Program-made: the position numbers and the translations under genes | Source: Sporosarcina sp. FSL W8-0480 | Lineage (GTDB): Bacteria > Bacillota > Bacilli > Bacillales_A > Planococcaceae | DNA: 64,000 nucleotides | Direction: 5' to 3' | Assembly (NCBI RefSeq): GCF_037963765.1 | Contig: NZ_CP150166.1 | Span: 2,611,501 to 2,675,500 of the forward strand | The notes under the pieces: generated by a model | Database searches by the model: none | What the model was told of the DNA's origin: nothing | The model's input: only the letters and a program-made list of their open reading frames with translations | Part shown: one piece after another, positions 46,384-55,871 of the stretch | Layout of the letters: every line of letters begins with the position of its first letter | Position numbering within the stretch: position 1 is the first letter of the stretch

Positions 46384-47226
46384 TTTTGTACGAGACACTG
46401 ATTCTGTAATTTCCTTACCGCTTTCATCCCATTGGACAAGGCGGTAAACTGCATCATGATAAAAGATGAAACGATACTGGTTCGCCAATGCTTCTTTCAT
46501 CAGTTTTTCCTTTGCAAAGATTGACGTCATTGGATAGTCATCATATGCAAGCACCCAGAGTGGATTGCTATGGGCATGGGTTGGCATGATATCCCCCATA
46601 TGCAAGATCGTTTCATTGTTTTGGGTTAATTTGATGACGCTATGGCCGTCACTATGACCGCCGGTATGAATCATTTCAATCCCTAAAACTATAATAGTAT
46701 GTTCATTGAAAGTTTTCACTTGGTGCTGAATCGGCTCCCAGTTTTCTTTCCAGTACGTATTTCTTGAACGGATATTCGGATTTCTCATTTCATCCCATTC
46801 GACTGCAGAAACATGAATTTCTGCGTTCGGAAAAATCGAGACAAGCTTGTCATCCACGTAGCCTGTTAAGCCCGCGGCATGGTCGTTATGAAGATGGGTC
46901 ATTAAGATAATATCGATATCCTCCGGTTTCAACCCAAGCTCCAGTAAACTTTCTTCAACCTTCGTTTCCGCACGCACACCAAGATTACGCTTTTGCTTTT
47001 CCGTGAGCTTTCCTTTGCCTATTCCGCTGTCGATTAAGATGTGCTTCCCTTCATATGAAATGAGGATAGGATCTGTTCTAAGTTCAATCAAGTTATTCTC
47101 ATCCACTTCATACTTTCGGGACCATAATGCTTTCGGTACAACCCCAAACATCGTACCCCCATCAAGAAAGTTCACACCACCATCAAGCCAAGTGAGTTTC
47201 ATATCGTGAAATACATATGTATCCAA
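46381..47226 (-). CDS. ytnP: Metallo-beta-lactamase-fold lactonase YtnP
   Basis: The 281-residue hydrolase has the metal motif [10 protein letters not shown] and distal ligands in [10 protein letters not shown] and [11 protein letters not shown]. The B. subtilis orthologue degrades Streptomyces signalling lactones and is 281 residues long. TTG 47226 with AAAGGGG upstream gives the same length and aligns its start ([17 protein letters not shown]) with YtnP; ATG 47235 would overlap the ribosome-binding site. It is the last gene of a leftward cluster behind trmB. Confidence 0.9.
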   Translation of the reverse strand: MDTYVFHDMKLTWLDGGVNFLDGGTMFGVVPKALWSRKYEVDENNLIELRTDPILISYEGKHILIDSGIGKGKLTEKQKRNLGVRAETKVEESLLELGLKPEDIDIILMTHLHNDHAAGLTGYVDDKLVSIFPNAEIHVSAVEWDEMRNPNIRSRNTYWKENWEPIQHQVKTFNEHTIIVLGIEMIHTGGHSDGHSVIKLTQNNETILHMGDIMPTHAHSNPLWVLAYDDYPMTSIFAKEKLMKEALANQYRFIFYHDAVYRLVQWDESGKEITESVSRTK

Positions 47227-47251
47227 CCAAAACATCCCCTTTCTTATCTCT

Positions 47252-47896
47252 CTAATTGTTAAACATAGCCTCCAACCGATAGATAGGTTGTCCCTTTGCC
47301 GAGAATTTCTCTTCGTATTCCGTCATAATGTTATCTTCGGGCATTTCAGCATGTAAATCCAAGGAGACATCCTTTAAAACCATGCCGTAAGAAGACATGG
47401 AAACAAGCGAGTATTCAAAGAGCTTGCGATTATCCGTCTTGAAGTGGATTTCACCTTTTTCCTTCAAAACATCTTCATATTTTGCCAAAAATGATTCATG
47501 CGTAAGTCTTCGTTTTGCATGGCGGGTTTTTGGCCATGGATCTGAAAAGTTCAAATAGATAAGATCCAACTCCCTAACCTTAAATAAATCCTCCATATTG
47601 GCACCATTTCCACGAAGTAGTCGCAAGTTCGACGGTTTTCCCGCTTCAATTGCTTTTTCCAAAGCGGATACGATTACATTGTCAAAATGTTCGATTCCAA
47701 TATAGTTAATGTCCGGATTGGCTAATGCCATTCCGATGATGAATTGCCCTTTACCTGTCCCTACTTCTACATGGATCGGGTTTTCATTGTTAAAAATTGC
47801 TTTCCAATCCTTTACTGCTCCTTCATCTTCGTTGATGAGGACATCTGGATGTTCTGCCATGAAATCTTTTGCCCATGGTTTATTGCGCAGCCTCAT
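47252..47896 (-). CDS. trmB: tRNA (guanine-N7)-methyltransferase
   Basis: Makes m7G46 in the variable loop of tRNA. The 214-residue class I methyltransferase starts [13 protein letters not shown] and has motif [16 protein letters not shown], the acidic [10 protein letters not shown] and the catalytic-region [22 protein letters not shown] characteristic of TrmB. It lies 43 bp after the NERD gene and 25 bp before ytnP, in a leftward cluster. Confidence 0.96.
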   Translation of the reverse strand: MRLRNKPWAKDFMAEHPDVLINEDEGAVKDWKAIFNNENPIHVEVGTGKGQFIIGMALANPDINYIGIEHFDNVIVSALEKAIEAGKPSNLRLLRGNGANMEDLFKVRELDLIYLNFSDPWPKTRHAKRRLTHESFLAKYEDVLKEKGEIHFKTDNRKLFEYSLVSMSSYGMVLKDVSLDLHAEMPEDNIMTEYEEKFSAKGQPIYRLEAMFNN

Positions 47897-47939
47897 TTTT
47901 TACACTCATTTCTAATTGTTTTTGTTCATCGTAATTCAG

Positions 47940-48902
47940 TTATTCCATCCTACCGAAAGCGGTAGTCTTGACATTATCCAAAATCGACTGTGCCGCCTTA
48001 AATTGGTTGAACTTCATTGGAAAAGTGGATTGTTGAAGAGCAGTGAACCATTCACTATACGTCCGGCGGTCTATAATTTTAATATCAAACGGGTTTCCGG
48101 GATAATCGATGTAGCCGTTTCTTGATAGTATGATTTTCTTAATGGGGAAGTCAATACTTTGGGTACTGAAAATTCCCGAGATGATTTTTTCCATTCGATT
48201 AAGCCCGATAAGGGGATTTAGAATCCTTGACTCTTTTGTACCAACCTTTTTCGTCCAAAAACGATCTCCACTCCCTACAAAAGCTGCAATATCTTCTTGT
48301 TCCACTACTGTTATGCACAAGCATTCAAGCGGGGTTACCAATATTATATCCACTTCAACCGGAGCTTTCTTCACTTGAAGGATTGGATAGTAAAATAGCA
48401 GAAAACTGTCGGGCAGTTGCTGGGTAAAGCTTCTCAGCAATTTATCTCCCATGAATTTCGCATCAAGGTGGGAAGTTTCCCTCAATGTCGAGCTTGCCCA
48501 CTTCAACTGGAAATGAAATAGCTGATCTAAAAAGAGCTTGCGTAGATGTTCAAGATTGGTAGGATTGTTTAAGAGATAGGGATTGAATCCAAAATCCTCC
48601 AACTCATTCACTTCTTCGGATTCGGTGTCCATTTCAACATCCAGAGGCTCGAACTCTCTTTCCTTTCTCCTTCCAAACAAACTGAAAAGAGGGGTAAGCC
48701 AATTCCCCTCCTTCAGCTGCTCCTCCTCTTCTACATCAGGACTTTCTTCCCTTTCCGAAAAATCCGCTCCATTTTCCCATTGGAGCTTCATTCTTTCCCA
48801 TTGGGACTTTTTAAGCCTAATATATTGTGTGGGATAATGTGATAAATCATTTTCATAGCGGGATATATAATCAAGCAGTTTGACGAGCTGCGCCAATTCC
48901 AT
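47940..48902 (-). CDS. NERD-domain-like protein
   Basis: The 320-residue protein has a helical N-terminus, an acidic linker (about 50-95, EESPDVEEEEQL) and a C-terminal half (about 145-260) that resembles the NERD nuclease-related domain: HLDAKFMGDKLLRSFTQQL, then PVEVDIILVTPLECLCITVVEQ, where the Asp and Glu positions fit the nuclease-like core. Activity is unknown. ATG 48902 follows GGAG closely. It sits between dat and trmB in a leftward cluster. A family search is needed to confirm the assignment. Confidence 0.7.
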   Translation of the reverse strand: MELAQLVKLLDYISRYENDLSHYPTQYIRLKKSQWERMKLQWENGADFSEREESPDVEEEEQLKEGNWLTPLFSLFGRRKEREFEPLDVEMDTESEEVNELEDFGFNPYLLNNPTNLEHLRKLFLDQLFHFQLKWASSTLRETSHLDAKFMGDKLLRSFTQQLPDSFLLFYYPILQVKKAPVEVDIILVTPLECLCITVVEQEDIAAFVGSGDRFWTKKVGTKESRILNPLIGLNRMEKIISGIFSTQSIDFPIKKIILSRNGYIDYPGNPFDIKIIDRRTYSEWFTALQQSTFPMKFNQFKAAQSILDNVKTTAFGRME

Positions 48903-48925
48903 CAACTCCGTTCAATCGACAATAC

Positions 48926-49780
48926 TCATTCTCCTACTATGGAAACAGGAATCTGACGGGCAAAAGCCTCCTGCAATTTTCTTGTAACAGGACCAGGTTC
49001 ACCTGAACCGATTGCTTTCCCATTTATCATAATGACTGGTGTAACTTCCGCTGTCGTAGAGGTCATGAAAAACTCATCCATTTCAAGTGCTTCTTCAGGA
49101 GAGAATGATTCCTCTTTTACAGTTATTCCGTTTTCTTCGCATAATTTTATTACAACTTGGCGGGTAATTCCATTTAGGATAAGATTTGATGCTGGGTGTG
49201 TGTAAACGACTCCATCTTTGATGCCAAACATATTAGTTGAAGATCCTTCCGTTACGATTCCGTCACGGACCAATATCGCTTCTGCGCAGTTCGCCTCAAA
49301 AGCTTCTTGTTTCGCAAGGACACTTCCCAACAAGTTCAAACTCTTTATATCACAACGAAGCCATCGAATATCATCAACAGTTATCGTCCGTACTCCATTT
49401 TCGATAGTTTTCATCGGTCTTGGATTATGAACCGCATACGCTGTTACAACTGGTGCAGTTTCAGGAGTCGGGAACTGATGGACCCTCGCGGCGACTCCGC
49501 GAGTCACTTGCATATAAATATGCCCTGTCGCGATTTCATTAACCTTAACCAATTCCTTCGCAATGTCGATTAACTGCTGTTCAGAATATGGAATCGTCAT
49601 TTTTACTTTTGTTGCACTTTGAGATAGACGCTCGAAATGTTCTTCTGCCGTATATAATTCACCATCATATACTTTTACGACTTCGTAAACACCATCTCCA
49701 AAATAATAGCCCCTATCATCAATGGAAACGTTTATACTATCCTTTGCTAAAAACTGCCCGTCGATAAAGTGAATCATCAT
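48926..49780 (-). CDS. dat: D-alanine aminotransferase
   Basis: Fold-type IV PLP transaminase that interconverts D-alanine and 2-oxoglutarate with pyruvate and D-glutamate, supplying D-glutamate for cell wall. The 284-residue protein has SIDDRGYYFGDGVYEV, the PLP Lys in WLRCDIKSLNLL (146, or 145 if the second ATG is used) and EGSSTNMFGIKDG, typical of D-amino-acid rather than branched-chain transaminases. Its first ATG overlaps the pepV stop, so the two are coupled; AAGGGG lies 4-7 bp upstream. Confidence 0.94.
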   Translation of the reverse strand: MMIHFIDGQFLAKDSINVSIDDRGYYFGDGVYEVVKVYDGELYTAEEHFERLSQSATKVKMTIPYSEQQLIDIAKELVKVNEIATGHIYMQVTRGVAARVHQFPTPETAPVVTAYAVHNPRPMKTIENGVRTITVDDIRWLRCDIKSLNLLGSVLAKQEAFEANCAEAILVRDGIVTEGSSTNMFGIKDGVVYTHPASNLILNGITRQVVIKLCEENGITVKEESFSPEEALEMDEFFMTSTTAEVTPVIMINGKAIGSGEPGPVTRKLQEAFARQIPVSIVGE

Positions 49781-51192
49781 CTTTCCCCTTCCTCATTGGA
49801 CGCTAAACGGCTGATTGCCGATGCGTAAATGGCTGTCGCCTTTATAAGGTCTTCTATATATACATATTCATCTGCTTGGTGGGCGACATCTTCCCTACCT
49901 GGGAAAAGCATTCCGAATGCGACTCCTTTATCCAACACACGTGCGTACGTACCGCCACCGATTGATAGAAGTTCAGCCTCTTCACCTGTGTATGCTGTAT
50001 AGACTTCCTGCAATGTTTTGATGAACGGGTCATTTGCATCGACATGATGCGGCGTCGAATTGGATCTAACCTCTAAATGGAATGCTGAATCCTTTAACCT
50101 TTCATGACAATTGTTAACCTTCTCTTCAAACGGATACGTAACCGAATACCGCATGCTAACGTTAACTTGTCCGCCTTCTTCAGGGTTATAGGAAACGATA
50201 CCCGCATTCAAAGTCGTATCACCTGATATTTCATCATTGAAATTTAGCCCAAGATAACGTCCTCGTGTTTCATTTCCAAATGCATTTACGATGAATTGAG
50301 TGAATTCCTTTGATGCACCATCTGTGAAAATTTCATTCAGGAAGGATGTTAGGACAATAGCAGCATTCACTCCATTGTCGGGTTCCATCGCATGAGCGGA
50401 CTTCCCATTGACACTTATCGTTGTCTCAACGTCATTTCCGGTTACGGATGCACCGTAATCATGGGAATCCATAAAACGTTCAAATCGATCCTTAATTTCT
50501 TCGAATCCAATACCTATGATGGCTTGTGCATGGTCAGGAACCATATTCGTCCGATTCCCTGATTTGAAGTCAAGCAATTGTCCATCCGACGTATTCGTTT
50601 TTTGTGAAAAGACCAGTGATGAAATTCCCTTTTCAGCATTAATGATTGGGAAATCTGCATCTGGAGCAAACCCGATTGTCGGCATTTCTTCTTTTTCAAA
50701 ATAACGTCTCACACAACGGAAACCACTTTCCTCATCTGTTCCAATAATGAGACGTACCCGTTTATTCAGAGGGATTCCTGCTTCTTTCACCATTTTCATA
50801 GCATGCCAAGCGGCAATTGTTGGACCTTTATCATCGATTGCACCACGTCCGAACAACTTCCCATCAGCAACAGTACCTTCGAACGGCCCGTAAGTCCAGT
50901 TACTTCCGGCAGGTACCACATCGACGTGACAAAGGATTCCTAAAAGCTCATCACCTTCGCCCATTTCGATATGCCCTGCCATATTGTCGATATTCTTTAC
51001 AGTAAATCCAGCCTTCCTACCTTCCTCTAAAAGCCAATCGAGCGCTCGCTTCGGCTCGGGACCGAACGGCGCTCCCTCTGAAGACAAACCTTCATCTAAA
51101 ACAGAAGGAATAGATATTAATTGCTTTAAATCATCAATTACAAATTCCTGATTTTCCAATGCTTTTTCTTTCCAGTTCACCAACTTAGGCAC
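49777..51192 (-). CDS. pepV: Dipeptidase PepV (M20 family)
   Basis: Zinc dipeptidase with broad specificity, 471 residues. Metal-binding and catalytic segments are GILCHVDVVPAG, GRGAIDDKGPTIAA and IGTDEESGFRCVRRYF. The C-terminal RYSVTYPFEEK and GGGTYARVLDKGVAFGMLFPG blocks match the PepV subfamily, whose lid domain locks a dipeptide backbone. It heads the leftward cluster pepV-dat-NERD-trmB-ytnP and is divergent from ytzE. In Gram-positives PepV also supports cell-wall precursor balance. Confidence 0.94.
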   Translation of the reverse strand: MPKLVNWKEKALENQEFVIDDLKQLISIPSVLDEGLSSEGAPFGPEPKRALDWLLEEGRKAGFTVKNIDNMAGHIEMGEGDELLGILCHVDVVPAGSNWTYGPFEGTVADGKLFGRGAIDDKGPTIAAWHAMKMVKEAGIPLNKRVRLIIGTDEESGFRCVRRYFEKEEMPTIGFAPDADFPIINAEKGISSLVFSQKTNTSDGQLLDFKSGNRTNMVPDHAQAIIGIGFEEIKDRFERFMDSHDYGASVTGNDVETTISVNGKSAHAMEPDNGVNAAIVLTSFLNEIFTDGASKEFTQFIVNAFGNETRGRYLGLNFNDEISGDTTLNAGIVSYNPEEGGQVNVSMRYSVTYPFEEKVNNCHERLKDSAFHLEVRSNSTPHHVDANDPFIKTLQEVYTAYTGEEAELLSIGGGTYARVLDKGVAFGMLFPGREDVAHQADEYVYIEDLIKATAIYASAISRLASNEEGER

Positions 51193-51285
51193 CTTCTTTC
51201 TTATTCTCTTATTTTCACATGTTCAGCTTGGAAAATAAAGTACCAAGCAATATTTACATTGAATTAACAAAAAATTCTTTTACTA

Positions 51286-51314
51286 TTGTCAAAAATAAGC
51301 TATAATTATATTAT
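51286..51314 (+). promoter_or_regulatory. Sigma-A promoter of ytzE
   Basis: TTGTCA and TATTAT are separated by 17 bp, leaving a leader of about 125 nt before the ytzE start. A 10-codon leader frame with its own ribosome-binding site (AAAGGAG, TTG 51358) lies inside that leader. Confidence 0.65.
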
Positions 51315-51448
51315 CGGAACAATTACCCGATACAGCGTTCTGATGAAAGGAGTGCATTGTCAGGGGCCAATTTCAACTTGCATAGGTAACATTCAATAGT
51401 CTCATGCCCATAGATTTGGAAAATGAAGATGAAGGAGTGGTTCCACAG

Positions 51449-51670
51449 TTGAATACCGCTACTGATCGTATGCTTACCCGTATTAAGGATGTCTATTTAT
51501 ACATTCATGACCGGGGCATGGTTACAACCGAAAACGTAGTAGAAGAATTTGGCATCACAAGCCGCACCGCACAACGGGATTTGAACGTTCTTGAATATAA
51601 CGAACTCATAACAAGCCCAACCCGCGGTAAATGGACAACAACTCAGAAAAAAGTTAAATTACCCTTATGA
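51449..51670 (+). CDS. ytzE: YtzE-like DeoR-type helix-turn-helix protein
   Basis: The 73-residue protein is almost only a DeoR-family winged helix: RMLTRIKDVYLYIHDRGMVTTENVVEEFGITSRTAQRDLNVLEYNELI. It has no effector domain. TTG 51449 behind GAAGGAG gives a start matching YtzE (MNTATDRMLTRIK); an in-frame ATG at 51404 has no ribosome-binding site. Likely a small DNA-binding regulator; targets are unknown. Confidence 0.85.
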   Translation: MNTATDRMLTRIKDVYLYIHDRGMVTTENVVEEFGITSRTAQRDLNVLEYNELITSPTRGKWTTTQKKVKLPL

Positions 51671-51723
51671 CGTCACTCTAATGGGTGGTTTTAACCACCC
51701 GGCGATTTCAAAACGAGAAATTG

Positions 51724-51760
51724 AAAAAGCTGAACTGTCAATCCAGTTCAGCTTTTTCAT
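51724..51760. terminator. Terminator between ytzE and rsuA
   Basis: AAAAAGCTGAACTG pairs perfectly with CAGTTCAGCTTTTT around a 6-base loop. The right arm lies inside the last codons of rsuA. Confidence 0.93.
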
Positions 51761-52463
51761 TGCGAAGCGAAGCCAACTCTTCTTCCGTCAATTCCCGATA
51801 CTCCCCTAAATTCAACCCTTCATCTAAGCTTAATGTTCCCATCGTAAGTCGTTTCAGGTAGACAACCCGCTTACCTACAGCCTCGAACATCCGCTTAACC
51901 TGATGGAATTTCCCTTCCGTAATCGTTAGCTCAATTTCAGAGATATTGTCGGATTTTAAAATCCGAAGTTTCCCAGGCTTCGTGAAATAACCATCATCCA
52001 GCGTTACCCCTTCCGCAAACCTCTCGATATCATCTTCAGTTACGACACCTTCAATATGTGCATAATACGTTTTCGGGACTTCTTTCTTCGGTGACAATAA
52101 TTCATGCGCAAGCTTTCCGTCATTGGTGATCAACAACAAGCCTTCCGTGTCCTTATCGAGACGGCCAACCGGGAATGGCTCGAAATGTCTATACTCATCA
52201 TCCAATAAATCAATGACAGTTCGATCACGGAAATCTTCAGTCGCAGAAATTACGCCTTGCGGTTTATGCAACATCAAGTATATGAATTCCCTGTATACAA
52301 TCCGCTCGCCTAAAATCGTCACTTCATCCATTTCCGGATCAACGTGACGCGCAGGATCCTTGACGAGTTCATTATTTACTTGTATTGCGCCTTTCTTCAG
52401 AAGCTGTCGCACTTCTTTACGCGAACCGAATCCCATATTCGCCAATAATTTATCCAAACGCAT
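51738..52463 (-). CDS. rsuA: 16S rRNA pseudouridine synthase (RsuA family)
   Basis: Converts uridine 516 of 16S rRNA to pseudouridine (B. subtilis YtzG). The 241-residue protein has an N-terminal S4 domain (MRLDKLLANMGFGSRKEVRQLLKKGAIQVNN) and the catalytic motif GRLDKDTEGLLLIT with its Asp, then KVPKTYYAHIEG-type and EGKFHQVKRMFEAVGKRV blocks. It starts 3 bp after murJ ends, so the two genes are co-transcribed. Confidence 0.93.
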   Translation of the reverse strand: MRLDKLLANMGFGSRKEVRQLLKKGAIQVNNELVKDPARHVDPEMDEVTILGERIVYREFIYLMLHKPQGVISATEDFRDRTVIDLLDDEYRHFEPFPVGRLDKDTEGLLLITNDGKLAHELLSPKKEVPKTYYAHIEGVVTEDDIERFAEGVTLDDGYFTKPGKLRILKSDNISEIELTITEGKFHQVKRMFEAVGKRVVYLKRLTMGTLSLDEGLNLGEYRELTEEELASLRNEKAELD

Positions 52464-52466
52464 TGA

Positions 52467-54083
52467 TTATCCTCCAAACCCTAACTTCTTCGTAATCTTC
52501 GTTAAACGATCACCAAATAATTTCTGTGCAAGCCCTGATTTTAATGCTAAAGCTCCATACACAGCTGCTCCAACAAATGCACAGATCAAAACGTAAAGCA
52601 AAGCTTGCATTTTGCCGCCGACAGGGCTGATGGCAAGTAAGCCTTTTAATGTAAAGTGGACAGCAATGAGCATGATAACATTGAAAATCCCGATTAGGAT
52701 CAATCGTCTAAACACCATTTTCGAATGGTAATTCAGAACCTTAGAGATGACGAAAAGGTTGATTGATACTGCCACACCATATCCGATTGCAGTTGCAGCA
52801 ATAGCACCGTTCACTTCAAAGAGCTTGATAAGTGGGATGTTTAATATCATTTTAATCAATAATCCCGTTAACGAAGTGAAAACAATCCACTTATGCTTGT
52901 CGATACCTTGAAGGATTGCTGCAGTTACTGTGAATAGACCGAAAAGAATTGCGACAGGAGCATACGCAGACAATACAGCTGATCCAACAGCATCTTTACT
53001 GTAAAGGAAAGTGTAAAACTCATCCGATAGCACAATTAGACCAATAACCATTGGGATGGTCAAAAACAGCATGATTTGAAAGGTTTGATCAAGAGAGCGT
53101 GTGAGTCCTTTCTGATCGTTCCTCGTGTAGTAACTTGTTATAACAGGAATAAGGGCCATTGAAAAGCCGGTCGCTACCATAACTGGAATCATAACAACTT
53201 TATGTGTAAGGAAGTTAAGCATCGTCAAAATCTCATCGGTAACGCTTGATAGGCCAATGGATTTCATTGCATCATTGAATGTTATCATATCTACGAATTG
53301 ATAAAGCGGATTGATGACACCTACGAGGACAAATGGAATCGTATACCCGATAACTTCTTTGTACATATCTATAAACGAAATACTACTTGCTGGCGGACTG
53401 CTCTCATACAAAGCTGTAAACTCTGGTTTGTATTTAAGCCAATACTTATACAGTACGACAAGACCCGCAAGAGCCCCGATAAATGCCGCAAACACCGCGA
53501 AATTCACTGCCAGTCTTGGAGATAAATCAAGTACATTTACTACGAAATATGCCCCAACCAAGACAACCAAAATCCTGACAATTTGCTCGACAAGCTGGGA
53601 AACTGAGGTTGGTTCAAATTTCTGATTGCCCTGTAAATAACCGCGGACAATACTCATTAGCGGAACAGCAAGCAATGCATAACTTACCCACCGGATAACT
53701 GACTTAATTTCTTCTATAGTAAATATCTGTTCATCATCACGAATAACGAGTTTGGCAATTGGTTCAGCCATGAAAAACAAGACTAAGAACGATAGAATAC
53801 CCGTTATTGTCATGACAAGCATTCCAGACTTCATTAACTTTCGACCTGTTGCATAATCGCCCATTGCATTATACTTCGAAACATATTTTGAAATCGCAAG
53901 TGGAGCACCCGAAATGGCTACCGCTAAAGCAAGGTTGTATGGAATGTACGCGTATTGATACAATCCAATATTCTCTTTTCCGACAATCGCATAAAACGGA
54001 ATAACGTATAAAAGACCGAGCGCCTTGGATAAGAAGAGCCCGATTGTTAAAATGGCTGTGCCTTTTACAAGGTTTGATGACAT
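52467..54083 (-). CDS. murJ: Lipid II flippase MurJ (YtgP)
   Basis: Polytopic membrane protein of the MOP superfamily, 538 residues with about 14 transmembrane helices. It resembles B. subtilis YtgP, which flips lipid II for peptidoglycan synthesis, more than SpoVB. Conserved blocks include LVKGTAILTIGLFLSKALGLLYVIPFY and KYVSKYNAMGDYATGRKLMKSG. ATG 54083 follows GGAAGGA and is preferred over an in-frame start five codons upstream. It shares a transcript with rsuA. Confidence 0.9.
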   Translation of the reverse strand: MSSNLVKGTAILTIGLFLSKALGLLYVIPFYAIVGKENIGLYQYAYIPYNLALAVAISGAPLAISKYVSKYNAMGDYATGRKLMKSGMLVMTITGILSFLVLFFMAEPIAKLVIRDDEQIFTIEEIKSVIRWVSYALLAVPLMSIVRGYLQGNQKFEPTSVSQLVEQIVRILVVLVGAYFVVNVLDLSPRLAVNFAVFAAFIGALAGLVVLYKYWLKYKPEFTALYESSPPASSISFIDMYKEVIGYTIPFVLVGVINPLYQFVDMITFNDAMKSIGLSSVTDEILTMLNFLTHKVVMIPVMVATGFSMALIPVITSYYTRNDQKGLTRSLDQTFQIMLFLTIPMVIGLIVLSDEFYTFLYSKDAVGSAVLSAYAPVAILFGLFTVTAAILQGIDKHKWIVFTSLTGLLIKMILNIPLIKLFEVNGAIAATAIGYGVAVSINLFVISKVLNYHSKMVFRRLILIGIFNVIMLIAVHFTLKGLLAISPVGGKMQALLYVLICAFVGAAVYGALALKSGLAQKLFGDRLTKITKKLGFGG

Positions 54084-54214
54084 ATTTGATCCTTCCAATC
54101 TTAAGAACTACTCAACAAAGCTACTTATCAGTTTACCCCCCACCGACACTTTTCACAATGATTATCGAGCATATCCATGTATAATGGAGAAAAACTGAAA
54201 GTGTGGTTCCATAT

Positions 54215-55477
54215 ATGTATGACGTTATTATCATCGGTGGGGGTCCCTCAGGGTTAATGGCCTCTATCGCTGCAGCCGAAAAGGGAGGCAAAGTCCTTCT
54301 TTTGGATAAAGGAAAAAAACTTGGAAATAAATTATCAATTTCAGGGGGCGGACGATGTAATGTGACAAACCGTTTGCCACTTGAAGAAATTGTTAAAAAC
54401 ATTCCAGGAAACGGAAGGTTTCTATATGGTCCGTTTTCTGTCTTCAACAATGAAGACATTATCACCTTTTTCGAAGGGCTTGGCGTGCCATTGAAAGAAG
54501 AAGATCACGGCAGGATGTTTCCCGTTTCAAATAATGCGAAGGATGTCGTAAATGCATTGCTTAGTGAAATGGATCGCCTGAATGTTGAGGTGCGTTTAAC
54601 GACTCGTGTTAAGAAATTATTGATGGATGATGAAAGGATATTGGGTGTGCGTCTTGAAGATGGTGAAGAAATTCGTGCGAATGCAGTAGTCGTTGCCGTT
54701 GGTGGAAAAGCAGTCCCGCAAACCGGCAGTACAGGGGACGGATATCCTTGGGCTGAAAAAGCTGGTCATACCGTGACGGAATTGTATCCAACTGAAGTGC
54801 CTTTATTGTCCAGCGAACCGTTTATTCAATCAAAAGAATTACAAGGACTTGCACTACGCGATGTGGCTGTATCCGTATTGAATGCCAAAGGAAAGACAAT
54901 GGTTACACATCAGATGGACATGTTGTTCACCCATTTCGGATTGAGCGGACCTGCGATATTACGATGCAGCCAGTTTGTTGTAAAGGAACAAATGAAAAAC
55001 GGTGGGAAGCCTGTTGAGATGCGGATTGATTCATTGCCAACAATGAATGAGGAAAAGGCATTCCAGATGATTTCAGGCATGTTGAAAGAGGATCCGAAGA
55101 AAGTAGCGAAGAATAGTTTGAAGGGAATCGCTCCGGAACGTTGGCTTCTGTTTTTATTCGACCGAGCGGAAATCGATGTTGCTGATACTGGCGCGGGAAT
55201 TTCCAATGAAAAAATCCGTAAGTTGGCGGGCTTGTTGAAAGGGTTTGCGATGACGGTTAATGGCACGCAGCCGATTGAAAAGGCATTCGTCACGGGCGGA
55301 GGGATTTCCACGAAGGAGATCGAGCCGAAGACGATGGCTTCTCGGAAAAAGGCTGGACTTTACTTCTGCGGTGAGATTTTGGATATCCATGGGTATACTG
55401 GTGGATATAATATTACTTCGGCGTTAGTTACAGGACGGATTGCTGGGATGAGTGCTGGGGCGTTTGCGAGGGATTGA
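54215..55477 (+). CDS. ytfP: HI0933/BaiN-type flavoprotein (YtfP)
   Basis: The 420-residue FAD-binding oxidoreductase has the dinucleotide motif [21 protein letters not shown], the family signature [15 protein letters not shown] and the C-terminal block [30 protein letters not shown] followed by [16 protein letters not shown]. The reaction is unknown; relatives are annotated as NAD(P)/FAD-dependent oxidoreductases. No strong ribosome-binding site precedes ATG 54215, and a TATAAT box lies at 54180. Array C begins about 20 bp after the stop. Confidence 0.9.
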   Translation: MYDVIIIGGGPSGLMASIAAAEKGGKVLLLDKGKKLGNKLSISGGGRCNVTNRLPLEEIVKNIPGNGRFLYGPFSVFNNEDIITFFEGLGVPLKEEDHGRMFPVSNNAKDVVNALLSEMDRLNVEVRLTTRVKKLLMDDERILGVRLEDGEEIRANAVVVAVGGKAVPQTGSTGDGYPWAEKAGHTVTELYPTEVPLLSSEPFIQSKELQGLALRDVAVSVLNAKGKTMVTHQMDMLFTHFGLSGPAILRCSQFVVKEQMKNGGKPVEMRIDSLPTMNEEKAFQMISGMLKEDPKKVAKNSLKGIAPERWLLFLFDRAEIDVADTGAGISNEKIRKLAGLLKGFAMTVNGTQPIEKAFVTGGGISTKEIEPKTMASRKKAGLYFCGEILDIHGYTGGYNITSALVTGRIAGMSAGAFARD

Positions 55478-55498
55478 GTTTGTCATGTAAGCGGGAGA

Positions 55499-55800
55499 TT
55501 CTTGGGCGCGGGTTGACGGTTGTTGAGCGCGGAATCCAATTCTTGAGCGCAGAATCCAATTCTTGAGCGCGAGATCCAATTCTTGAGCGTAGAATCCAAT
55601 TCTTGAGCACGAAATCTGAATCTTGAGCGCGAAATCTGAATCTTGAGCACGAAATCAGATTCTTGAGCGCGGAAATCAATTCTTGAGCACGAAATCAGAT
55701 TCTTGAGCGCGGAAGTCAATTCTTGAGCATGTAATCCGTTTCTTGAGCGCGTAATCCAATTCTTGAGCGCAAAATCCAATTCTTGAGCACGAAATAAATC
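55499..55800. repeat. Phased array C: fifteen units, 20 bp period
   Basis: The core TCTTGAGCRC (R = A or G) starts at 55500 and 55521, then every 20 bp from 55541 to 55781: fifteen units in all. Spacers of about 10 bp are purine-rich and vary around GAAATCCAAT. The period rotates the reading frame, so the array is not coding. It lies between convergent ytfP and leuS, in what would be the ytfP 3' untranslated region. Confidence 0.96.
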
Positions 55801-55823
55801 TCCTACTATAAGATTCCAACAAT

Positions 55824-55866
55824 AAAATCCACGGAAAGAGTTCACACTCCTTTCCGTGGATTTTTC
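55824..55866. terminator. Bidirectional terminator between array C and leuS
   Basis: AAAATCCACGGAAAG pairs perfectly with CTTTCCGTGGATTTT around a 10-base loop. Confidence 0.94.
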
Positions 55867-55871
55867 ATATA

